Assembly: GCA_016208205.1 (NCBI GenBank)
Contig: JACQYP010000133.1
Coordinates: 1 to 36,581 of the forward strand
DNA: 36,581 bases
Reading direction: 5' to 3'
Source of the DNA: Candidatus Desantisiibacteriota bacterium
Lineage (GTDB): Bacteria; UBA9089; CG2-30-40-21
The notes below the pieces were generated by a model that searched no databases, was not told the origin of the DNA, and was given only the letters and a program-made list of their open reading frames with translations. Shown in pieces: positions 24,622 to 31,305 of this stretch (within the stretch, counting starts at the first letter, position 1; every line of letters begins with the position of its first letter). Position numbers and translations under genes: made by a program.

Positions 24622-25899
24622 TTACACCTCAAATGCAGCCTTGCCATCCTTAAGCATAGATACCTTCTTACCGTTTGGACTACAATAATTTGTCATAATA
24701 GGCTCTCCAGGCAGCTTACAGGTCAAAATCTGATTCCAGTATGCCCATCTAAAGGCAAGCTTGCCCTGATGATTTACCTTAGTCTCCTTGAGCAGGGAAA
24801 ATGGTCCAATGATAGGAAGTGGAAACTTACCCGGCACCGGTTCTACCTTATAATTAAAATCAATAAGCAATGCCTTATTAAATCCTGATTCAATAAAGCA
24901 GTTAGAATGTCCATCAAACTTTGCCTTTGGCTCTTTACCCCGTATCTCACTCAAAAGGTTTTCAGACATAACCTCAGATTCAAAGTGGGCTACAGAGCCT
25001 GCCTTTGATGTGGGCAAGTCAGTACCGTCACCGATAGAATAGATGTTGTTATGTCCAATAGCCTTCAGGGTTTGCTTATCTGTCCGAATCCACCCTGCAC
25101 CATTACCCAGCCCTGAGTCTTCAATTACCTCTGCCCCCTCGGTTGGCGGGATAGCCACCAGAAGGTCGTAATCAAGCTCCTGCTTGGTATGGGATTTTAT
25201 TGTTTTTTTGACATGATCAACATAACCAAGACCAAAGTCAGGGACTATGTTAATCCCTTTATTCTTAGCTATCTCACCAAAGACCTTGCTGGCTATGGGC
25301 TTGGTAAATGCACCGGCTAAAGGGGTAACTAATGTTATTTCAACCTTATTCCGTATTCCCTTTGTATGGAAATAATAATCAGCCAGAAAGACAAACTCTA
25401 TAGGTGCTACCGGACACTTAATAGGCATCTCTGCAATATTAAAGACCAGCTTGCCGCCATCAAAACGGTCAAGTGCCCGCTGGAGTTTTATTGCTCCGTC
25501 TGGGGTATAGAAATCAAACACATTTTTCTCATACCCTTCCTTCATGCCATCTATCTGGTCAGGTATAATGCGGCAGCCAAGCGAGCTTACCAACCAATCA
25601 TAATGGAAGTTGCCTGCTTTGGTTTTGACCACATTGTTTTTAGTATCTATCTCTGTTATCTCTGCATTAACAACATCAACCCCATTATCTATCAGCTTCC
25701 TTGTCGGTTTAGAGACATCAGACAATTCCTGATACCCCTTAAATCTGAATGGAAGGAACAAAAACCCCGGTTGATAATAATGCAGAGAACTTCTATCAAT
25801 CACGGTTATGTTCCATTCCTGCGGGCTTAATTTCCTCCTGAGATGATTAGCAGACATTGTGCCGCCTGCCCCTGCTCCGAGAATAACTATCTGTTTCAT
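24622..25899 (-). CDS. sqr: Sulfide:quinone oxidoreductase-like flavoprotein
   Basis: A two-dinucleotide-binding flavoprotein of 425 residues. The FAD motif is VILGAGAGGTMSANHLR. The C-terminal FAD segment is IYSIGDGTDLPTSKAGSVAH. Three Cys match the SQR pattern: Cys109 in SSLGC, Cys162 in IKCPVAPIEFV, and Cys334 in SNCFIESG. The second and third correspond to the redox-active pair that captures sulfide sulfur and passes electrons to quinone. Menaquinone, implied by mqnA, is a plausible acceptor. AAGGAGGT before ATG 25899 is strong. The Rrf2-family gene upstream on the same strand is the likely regulator. Confidence 0.87.
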   Translation of the reverse strand: MKQIVILGAGAGGTMSANHLRRKLSPQEWNITVIDRSSLHYYQPGFLFLPFRFKGYQELSDVSKPTRKLIDNGVDVVNAEITEIDTKNNVVKTKAGNFHYDWLVSSLGCRIIPDQIDGMKEGYEKNVFDFYTPDGAIKLQRALDRFDGGKLVFNIAEMPIKCPVAPIEFVFLADYYFHTKGIRNKVEITLVTPLAGAFTKPIASKVFGEIAKNKGINIVPDFGLGYVDHVKKTIKSHTKQELDYDLLVAIPPTEGAEVIEDSGLGNGAGWIRTDKQTLKAIGHNNIYSIGDGTDLPTSKAGSVAHFESEVMSENLLSEIRGKEPKAKFDGHSNCFIESGFNKALLIDFNYKVEPVPGKFPLPIIGPFSLLKETKVNHQGKLAFRWAYWNQILTCKLPGEPIMTNYCSPNGKKVSMLKDGKAAFEV

Positions 25900-25974
25900 A
25901 TCACACTACCTCCTTAAATTAGGCTATTAGACTATAGACTAAAGGCATTGGTAAGCCTGCTGTCTATCTACCTA

Positions 25975-26400
25975 TTAAATACAACTTTCATGAAAGTTTT
26001 TTTCTTTTTTGACTAAATCCTCAAGGGTTGTGTTCTCAAACATTTTATTTATTCCTATGCTAATCTGTTGCCAGAAAAAGCGAATAGTATTATCAACCGA
26101 CTGTTCTGTTTTTATCTCCTTGCTTGGACAGACACAAAAGGTTGGGTCAGCAGCATCAATAATTCTTTTCACGGTTATTTCTGAAGGTATATCAGTAAGT
26201 CGGTATCCTCCGCTTGCCCCACCCCTGACACTTGAAAGTAATCCAGCATGTTTTAGTTTATTAAGAAGCTGGGCTACAAATGCGAATGAAATGTTTTGTC
26301 TCAAAGCAATATCGTTGCATGTAATTGTTATCTTTCTACCTTGCATAGCAAGATCAGTCATAATTATGATAGCATAATGTACCTTAGCCGGAATCTTCAT
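25975..26400 (-). CDS. Rrf2-family transcription regulator
   Basis: A 141-residue winged-helix regulator. The N-terminus MKIPAKVHYAIIIMTDLAMQ, the recognition helix ISFAFVAQLLNKLKHAGLL and the wing SVRGGASGGYRL are classic Rrf2. The cluster-binding region is unusual: only Cys89-x-Cys91 (FCVCPSK), rather than the three-Cys IscR arrangement, so iron-sulfur sensing is uncertain. Thiol or sulfide sensing through these Cys would fit the sqr gene directly downstream. A palindrome overlapping the promoter (26442-26458) suggests autoregulation. Confidence 0.9.
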   Translation of the reverse strand: MKIPAKVHYAIIIMTDLAMQGRKITITCNDIALRQNISFAFVAQLLNKLKHAGLLSSVRGGASGGYRLTDIPSEITVKRIIDAADPTFCVCPSKEIKTEQSVDNTIRFFWQQISIGINKMFENTTLEDLVKKEKNFHESCI

Positions 26401-26441
26401 ATCTTAATAACCTCAATCTATATAAAAGATATATAATAAAT

Positions 26442-26480
26442 TTACTCATATAGAGTAACACGACTTTTCCAATATGTCAA
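26442..26480 (-). promoter_or_regulatory. Promoter with overlapping palindromic operator for rrf2-sqr
   Basis: On the minus strand a -35 TTGACA (26475-26480), a 17-base spacer and a weak -10 TACTCT (26452-26457) lie about 50 bases before ATG 26400. The palindrome TTACTCATATAGAGTAA (26442-26458, perfect 6-bp arms) covers the -10 box, a classic repressor site layout. Autorepression by the Rrf2 protein is inferred. Confidence 0.6.
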
Positions 26481-26812
26481 ATTAAATTTTTCAATGTATG
26501 ATCATCTTTTTGATAAATAAAATCAATGTAACTACTCAGGTTCATAGTTCAAGGTTGGAGAGCGATGAAGCTTGTTCCTGCGAAGGCAGGAAGGAATTGG
26601 GGTCAAACCTCGAATTGGGAATTTAAGTCAACTAATTTCCCAATTCGAGGTTTTGACCCTATTCTCCCTTCTTTGAACCGTGAACCCCTGAACTTTGAAC
26701 CTGATCTGTCCTTACATCGGATTTTCAGGAATGCAACGATAAAAGAGTTGACAAGAGGGGTATAGTATGATATTATTATCAGTTGTGTGAATGCTTATAA
26801 AAAAGGAGTGTG
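26481..26812. other. Intergenic region between rrf2 and hpf
   Basis: It contains the GTAACTACTCAGG motif (26528-26540), GGTTCATAGTTCAAGGTTGG, the GGGGTCAAACCTCGAA palindrome at 26599-26658, and a run of GAACCGTGAAC-family words to 26702. The final 100 bases include AAAAGGAG as the ribosome site of hpf. No gene is supported: the 66-codon frame at 26565 lies in the repeats. Confidence 0.6.
26599..26658. repeat. GGGGTCAAACCTCGAA hairpin, copy 1
   Basis: Arms at 26599-26622 and about 26635-26658 pair over nearly their full length, with one extra T in the right arm. The outer GGGGTCAAACCTCGAA resembles copy 2 at 30086-30173, but the inner arm (TTGGGAAT) is different and is itself complementary. 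Confidence 0.85.
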
Positions 26813-27337
26813 ATGTTTTTGAAGTTAACGGTTACAGGAAGGCATATTGAAATTACAGAGGCGATTCGTACTTATGTAGAGAAAAAGGTAGAGAAACTTA
26901 GAAAGTATTCAGATGGTCTTTTTGATGTTCATGTGATTATGGAGGTGGAAAAGAAGGGTCAAAGTGTGGAGATAACACTTAATGGTGCAGGTTGTTCCTT
27001 GAATAGTAAGGAAACTACGGCGGATATGTATGAGTCAATAGATAAGTCTGTTGACAAGATGGAGAGTCAGCTTAAAAAGCATCGGGAAAAGATTAAGGCA
27101 CGAAAGACAACAGCCTGTATGATAGAAGAGATTGAGGAAAGTGAGCTAATCGGAGAGCCGGAAGAAAAGATTGTCAGCCGCAGAAAGATTGATGGTAAGC
27201 CCATCTCTGTGGAAGAAGCGATTATCCACCTTGAAACCACAAAAGCGGTTTTTTGTGCTTTTATTAATCAAGAAACCGGCAGGGTAAATGTACTTTATGT
27301 TTGTGGTGCGGGAAGGTTTAAGTTGATAGAGTCATGA
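26813..27337 (+). CDS. hpf: Long-form ribosome hibernation promoting factor HPF
   Basis: HPF binds the 30S subunit and drives 100S dimer formation in stationary phase. The N-terminal domain has the YfiA/RaiA pattern (LTVTGRHIEITEAIRTYVEKK, then VEITLNGAG). The C-terminal domain (IVSRRKIDGKPISVEEAI through ETGRVNVLY) is the dimerisation domain of the long form. AAAAGGAG precedes ATG 26813, and GTG 26810 is too close. The gene starts the hpf-ptsN-hprK-rapZ series, which in many bacteria follows rpoN. rpoN itself is not here. Confidence 0.94.
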   Translation: MFLKLTVTGRHIEITEAIRTYVEKKVEKLRKYSDGLFDVHVIMEVEKKGQSVEITLNGAGCSLNSKETTADMYESIDKSVDKMESQLKKHREKIKARKTTACMIEEIEESELIGEPEEKIVSRRKIDGKPISVEEAIIHLETTKAVFCAFINQETGRVNVLYVCGAGRFKLIES

Positions 27338-27565
27338 GGTAAGTATCCTCTCAAAATTTCAAGGTAAATGGTAACTACTCAAGTATTCAGGAGTCAGAAC
27401 TGCAGAATTCAGAATAGACATTCCCCCCTCTCCTCAAGGGAGAGGGACGGGGTGAGGGTTCAATAACTTGCTTACCTCTGCGAGTAATGCGAGCAGGTTC
27501 TTTCATTCTGACTCCTGAATAGTTATACTATTTTTATGAATTAGGATGAAAGGAGTTTTCTTGAA
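27338..27565. repeat. Repeat island between hpf and ptsN
   Basis: It contains GTAACTACTCAA (27371-27382), outer arms TATTCAGGAGTCAGAA and TTCTGACTCCTGAATA, and inside them CTCTCCTCAAGGGAGAGG plus GACGGGGTGAGGG. The GGGAGAGGGACGGGG unit also appears inside the yfhO-like gene near 31664. It looks like one element nested in another. Confidence 0.8.
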
Positions 27566-28087
27566 ATGAAGTTATCTAATATGTTGAGCATTGATGTAGT
27601 AGAGGCTGACCTAAAGGCTAAGGATAAGAATGGGGTTATTGAGGAGTTGGTAGATCTGCTGGTTAAGGCAGGAAAGATTACACAGAGAGAAAAGGTTATT
27701 GATGCAATTCTTGCCAGAGAAAATCTGATGGCTACAGGTATTGGACATGGGGTGGCTATTCCTCATGCTAAATCAGATGGGAAACATAGTATTGATGATG
27801 CATTTAACAAATCTATGCAGGGTGTTGAACAGGATAATTCAGCTATTGTTGTAGCATTTGGCAGGTCTGTGCAGGGCATTGAGTTTAATGCAGTTGATGG
27901 GATGCCGGTGTATCTGTTTTTCTTGTTAGTTGCCTCAGGAGAAAGTTCCAGCCTCCATATAAAGGCATTAGCTCGAATATCCAGGCTGCTGAAGCATCAT
28001 TATATTCGAGAATTGCTTAAAAAGGCAAAGGATGCAGAATCTATACTGAAAATTCTTGAGACAGAAGAGGCGAAGCGATTGGAGTAG
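27566..28087 (+). CDS. ptsN: PTS EIIA (Ntr/fructose type) with an 18-residue internal duplication
   Basis: The EIIA fold carries the phospho-acceptor His67 in GIGHGVAIPHAK. VQGIEFNAVDGMPVYLFFLLVA is the standard strand region after it. Between them the gene has an extra unit: residues 77-92 (DDAFNKSMQGVEQDNS) resemble 95-110 (VVAFGRSVQGIEFNAV), an 18-codon tandem duplication (27800 and 27854 both start GCATTT). Family members have one copy. Position with hpf, hprK and rapZ fits a regulatory (nitrogen-PTS) role rather than sugar uptake. Confidence 0.92.
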   Translation: MKLSNMLSIDVVEADLKAKDKNGVIEELVDLLVKAGKITQREKVIDAILARENLMATGIGHGVAIPHAKSDGKHSIDDAFNKSMQGVEQDNSAIVVAFGRSVQGIEFNAVDGMPVYLFFLLVASGESSSLHIKALARISRLLKHHYIRELLKKAKDAESILKILETEEAKRLE

Positions 28088-28142
28088 AGTAAAGAGCAGA
28101 ATTAGTAATTGATAATTGATAATTCTACTAATTGGTGTGATT

Positions 28143-29084
28143 ATGTCAAGATTAACTATTGAGAATATGCTGAAGGATGAAACCTTAGGGATAAAGTTTG
28201 AGGTAATAGCTGGTTATGAGGGATTAGGAAAGGAGATAGTTGCCACAGATATTAATCGTCCCGGGTTGGCATTGGCTGGTTATCTTACCTTTTTCGGTGC
28301 AAGAAGGATTCAGGTCCTTGGAAAAGGGGAGGTATCTTATATTAATAGCCTTAATCCATGGGCAAGGCGAGAGATATTAACAAAGATATTTGAGTTTGAT
28401 ATCACTTGTTTTATTATTACCTGGGGAATGGAGTTATCAGCAGATTTGTTGGACATGGCAAATGAATATCATGTCCCTATTCTTCGCACACAATTACCTA
28501 CAGGAATACTTACTACAGTATTGTCTCTTTATTTAGAAAGGATATTTGCTCCAGAAGAGAGTATCCCAGGCGGGTTGATTGATATTTATGGGGTTGGTGT
28601 GCTGATTATGGGAGAAACCGGGGTAGGGAAAAGTGAGTGTGCCCTGGATTTGATTGAACGCGGTCATCGATTGATTGCTGATGATGTGGTAAAGGTTAAA
28701 CGACTTGGCAACAGCCTTATTGGTTCATCTCCGGAGATGATAAGGTATCATATGGAGGTGCGAGGGCTCGGAGTTATCAATATTCGTGAAATGTTTGGGA
28801 TATCTGCAGTATGCCACCATAAAGAGGTAGAGTTAATTATCAGGCTGGAGGCATGGGAAAATATAAAGAAGATAGAACGACTGGGGATTGAAAGCTTGAC
28901 AGAAGAGATGCTGGATATAACCCTGCCTATGGTAATTATCCCGGTTAAACCCGGCAGAAATATTTCGGTAATTGTTGAGGTAGCAGCCATGAATCAGCGA
29001 CTAAAGAAATCAGGGCATCATTCGGCATTGGAACTGGACCAAAGGGTAGCAGAAGAGATACGAAGACAAGCAATGGAAGTATAG
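28143..29084 (+). CDS. hprK: HPr kinase/phosphorylase HprK
   Basis: HprK phosphorylates or dephosphorylates a seryl residue on HPr-like proteins. The C-terminal kinase domain shows the P-loop GETGVGKSECALDLIERGHR, followed by ADDVV and the family signature MEVRGLGVINIREMFG. The N-terminal domain (SRLTIENMLKDETLGIKFEV) is present, giving a normal length of about 313 residues. ATG 28143 is chosen over 28116 because the extension reads through a repeat. It is placed between ptsN and rapZ. No gene for HPr itself is in the window. Confidence 0.95.
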   Translation: MSRLTIENMLKDETLGIKFEVIAGYEGLGKEIVATDINRPGLALAGYLTFFGARRIQVLGKGEVSYINSLNPWARREILTKIFEFDITCFIITWGMELSADLLDMANEYHVPILRTQLPTGILTTVLSLYLERIFAPEESIPGGLIDIYGVGVLIMGETGVGKSECALDLIERGHRLIADDVVKVKRLGNSLIGSSPEMIRYHMEVRGLGVINIREMFGISAVCHHKEVELIIRLEAWENIKKIERLGIESLTEEMLDITLPMVIIPVKPGRNISVIVEVAAMNQRLKKSGHHSALELDQRVAEEIRRQAMEV

Positions 29085-29102
29085 TGAAAAACGAAAAACT
29101 AA

Positions 29103-29175
29103 AATTGCGAATCGTGAATTGCGAATTGAAGAAAGACAGATTCGAGATTCGCAATTCGCAATTCGAGATTGAAAT
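29103..29175. repeat. AATTGCGAATCGTGAATTGC palindrome
   Basis: AATTGCGAATCGTGAATTGC faces GATTCGCAATTCGCAATTCG around GAAGAAAGACAG. This is the second copy of the 10657-10740 element, inverted. It fills the hprK-rapZ gap, where direct coupling would be expected. Confidence 0.85.
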
Positions 29176-29186
29176 AGCGGTTACAG

Positions 29187-30080
29187 ATGAAAAAAACAAA
29201 AAAAGACAAGCCGTTAGTAAAATTTATTGTTGTATCCGGACTCTCTGGTGCAGGGAAGAGTCAAGCTCTCAAGTGTTTTGAAGACATGGGATTTTTTTGT
29301 GTGGATAATCTGCCGATAACTCTTATCCCAAAGTTTGCAGAACTCTGCGTTCAAAGTATGGGTGCAATGAACAATGTTGCCCTTGGGATTGATGTGCGAG
29401 AGGCTGATTTCTTTGAACAATTGTTTGAAACCCTACGGATTCTTTCTGAGAATCATATCGAATACAGGATTGTCTTCTTAGAGGCATCTAATAGTGTGTT
29501 AATTAAGCGATACAGTGAAACAAGACGACCTCATCCACTTAATACAAAAGGGAAAACCATCTTAGATGATATCATGGCTGAACGGAAAAAGATGGAATCC
29601 TTAAAGGAAAGAGCGGATTTAGTGGTAGATACCTCATATCTTACTGTTCATGAACTCCGCAGTACCCTTTCAGAAAAGTTTAGCCGCTTTACTAAAGAGA
29701 GAAAATTGACAATCTCTCTTATATCATTTGGATATAAGTATGGGATTCCACCAGATGTTGACCTGCTTTTTGACCTGAGATTCCTTCCCAATCCTAATTA
29801 TGTAGAAGAACTTCATTCACTTACTGGAAATGATAAGGGTGTTATGGATTATATCCTGAAATTTCCTATAACTCACAAATTTATAGAAAAGCTGTTTGGT
29901 TTGATAGAGTTTCTTATCCCTCAATATATTGCAGAGGGCAGGTCGTATCTAACCATTGGATTCGGATGTACCGGCGGCAGGCATCGCTCTGTTGCCCTTT
30001 GTAATTTGTTTGCTGATTTTATTAAACAGGGTACATTTAAGGTTAATCTGATAATCAAGCACAGGGATAGTCAGAAGTAG
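29187..30080 (+). CDS. rapZ: RNase adapter/nucleotide-binding protein RapZ (YvcJ family)
   Basis: A 297-residue member of the RapZ/YvcJ family. The N-terminal P-loop is VSGLSGAGKSQALKCFEDMG with FFCVDNLP. The C-terminal domain carries FGYKYGIPPDVDLLFDLRFL, NPNYVEEL and the closing GFGCTGGRHRSVAL, a putative binding pocket for glucosamine-6-phosphate-like signals in enteric RapZ. In E. coli it guides RNase E to the GlmZ sRNA; elsewhere the role is less clear. ATG 29187 has no good ribosome site, perhaps because the repeat displaced it. Confidence 0.95.
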   Translation: MKKTKKDKPLVKFIVVSGLSGAGKSQALKCFEDMGFFCVDNLPITLIPKFAELCVQSMGAMNNVALGIDVREADFFEQLFETLRILSENHIEYRIVFLEASNSVLIKRYSETRRPHPLNTKGKTILDDIMAERKKMESLKERADLVVDTSYLTVHELRSTLSEKFSRFTKERKLTISLISFGYKYGIPPDVDLLFDLRFLPNPNYVEELHSLTGNDKGVMDYILKFPITHKFIEKLFGLIEFLIPQYIAEGRSYLTIGFGCTGGRHRSVALCNLFADFIKQGTFKVNLIIKHRDSQK

Positions 30081-30085
30081 GGAGG

Positions 30086-30173
30086 GGGGTCAGACCTCGA
30101 AAGCAGAATTAACTATACTTTCTACTTCCTTATTTTGTTTGTCAAGTTAATTCTGCTTTCGAGGTCTGACCCC
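30086..30173. repeat. GGGGTCAGACCTCGAA hairpin, copy 2 (28-bp perfect arms)
   Basis: The arms at 30086-30113 and 30146-30173 are exact reverse complements (GGGGTCAGACCTCGAAAGCA..), with a 32-base loop. The outer 16 bases match copy 1 at 26599 apart from one base (A for G), but the inner arm AGCAGAATTAAC is different. It ends against the AAAGG ribosome site of pheA. Confidence 0.92.
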
Positions 30174-30188
30174 TCCAAAGGCGGTATT

Positions 30189-31250
30189 ATGACCATAGAT
30201 GAATTGCGCGAGAAGATAAATAAAATAGATGGAGAGATGTTAATCCTTCTGAATAGTCGGGCAATGTGTGCCCGGCAGATAGGGGAGTTGAAGCAAAGGG
30301 ATGGGCTTGTAACCTATCATCCGGCAAGGGAGGAGGAGATATATCGTCGGCTGATGGCTGATAATCCGGGCCCGCTTTTACCGGAGTCAATTAATGCTAT
30401 ATATGCTGAAATAATCTCTGCCTGCAGGGGAATAGAGAGTCCTCTTAAGGTGGCGTATCTTGGTCCTGAGGCAACATTTACCCATATGGCTGCCAGAGGA
30501 AAGTTTGGCTCATCTGTAGAGTTTGTGCCGGTTACTTCTATTGCAGATGTGTTTATAGATGTAGATAAAAAAAGGGCAGATTATGGGGTTGTACCCATAG
30601 AAAATTCAACAGAAGGGGTGATTACTCATACCCTGGATATGTTTATTGAATCAAATCTGAAGATATGTGCAGAAATTCTTCTGGAAATCTCGCAATGCCT
30701 TCTTTCCAGATCATCCCTTGAGGAGATAAAACGGGTTTATTCTCATCCACATGCCTTTGCTCAAATTCGAGGATGGCTCAGGTCTAATCTGCCGACTGTA
30801 GAATGTATTGAGGTTTCAAGTACTGCTGAGGCTTCCCGGAGGGCAGCCATTGAGCCAAATTCAGCGGCAGTAGGCAGTGAGCTGGCTGCTCAGGTATATT
30901 CCTTGAATATACTGGCTAAGGGGATTGAGGATAGGATGGATAATTATACCAGATTTTTGATTGTTGGACATTCTTCTGCCTGCCGCTCTGGAAATGACAA
31001 GACATCCGTCATGTTTTCGGTTAAGGATAATGTTGGAGCTCTTTATACTATGCTTGCACCATTTGCCAAGTATAATGTTAATCTAACCAAGATTGAGTCT
31101 CGACCATCGAAAAATACTATCTGGGAATATATCTTTTTTATTGATATAAATGGTCATATCGAGGATGATAATGTTAAAAAAGCAATAGATGACCTGCAAA
31201 AAAGCTGCCTTTATCTGAAGGTATTAGGGTCGTATCCGGCGGCAAAGTAA
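30189..31250 (+). CDS. pheA: Chorismate mutase/prephenate dehydratase (P-protein)
   Basis: A bifunctional enzyme giving phenylpyruvate from chorismate. Residues 1 to about 85 are an AroQ-type mutase (TIDELREKINKIDGEMLILL, ending HPAREEEIY). Next is prephenate dehydratase: KVAYLGPEATFTHMAA, GVVPIENSTEGVI, YSHPHAFAQIRGWL and DNYTRFLIVG (the TRF catalytic motif). A C-terminal ACT domain with ESRPSKN is the phenylalanine feedback site. About 353 residues, normal. The frame is open from 30135, but that part lies in the hairpin arm; ATG 30189 is preferred. Confidence 0.96.
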   Translation: MTIDELREKINKIDGEMLILLNSRAMCARQIGELKQRDGLVTYHPAREEEIYRRLMADNPGPLLPESINAIYAEIISACRGIESPLKVAYLGPEATFTHMAARGKFGSSVEFVPVTSIADVFIDVDKKRADYGVVPIENSTEGVITHTLDMFIESNLKICAEILLEISQCLLSRSSLEEIKRVYSHPHAFAQIRGWLRSNLPTVECIEVSSTAEASRRAAIEPNSAAVGSELAAQVYSLNILAKGIEDRMDNYTRFLIVGHSSACRSGNDKTSVMFSVKDNVGALYTMLAPFAKYNVNLTKIESRPSKNTIWEYIFFIDINGHIEDDNVKKAIDDLQKSCLYLKVLGSYPAAK

Positions 31251-31256
31251 TCCGGT

Positions 31257-31305
31257 AGGACAGACATTCTTGTTTGTTGTTTATTGTCAGGCAAGAATGC
31301 CTGAC
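31257..31305. repeat. GTAGGACAGACATTCTTG palindrome between pheA and the yfhO-like gene
   Basis: GTAGGACAGACATTCTTGTT faces CAGGCAAGAATGCCTGACCT around a short AT-rich loop. It is related to the ACAGACATTCTTG family at 16543 and 19851. It overlaps the final codons and stop of the leftward yfhO-like gene and could serve as a hairpin between convergent genes. Confidence 0.75.
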
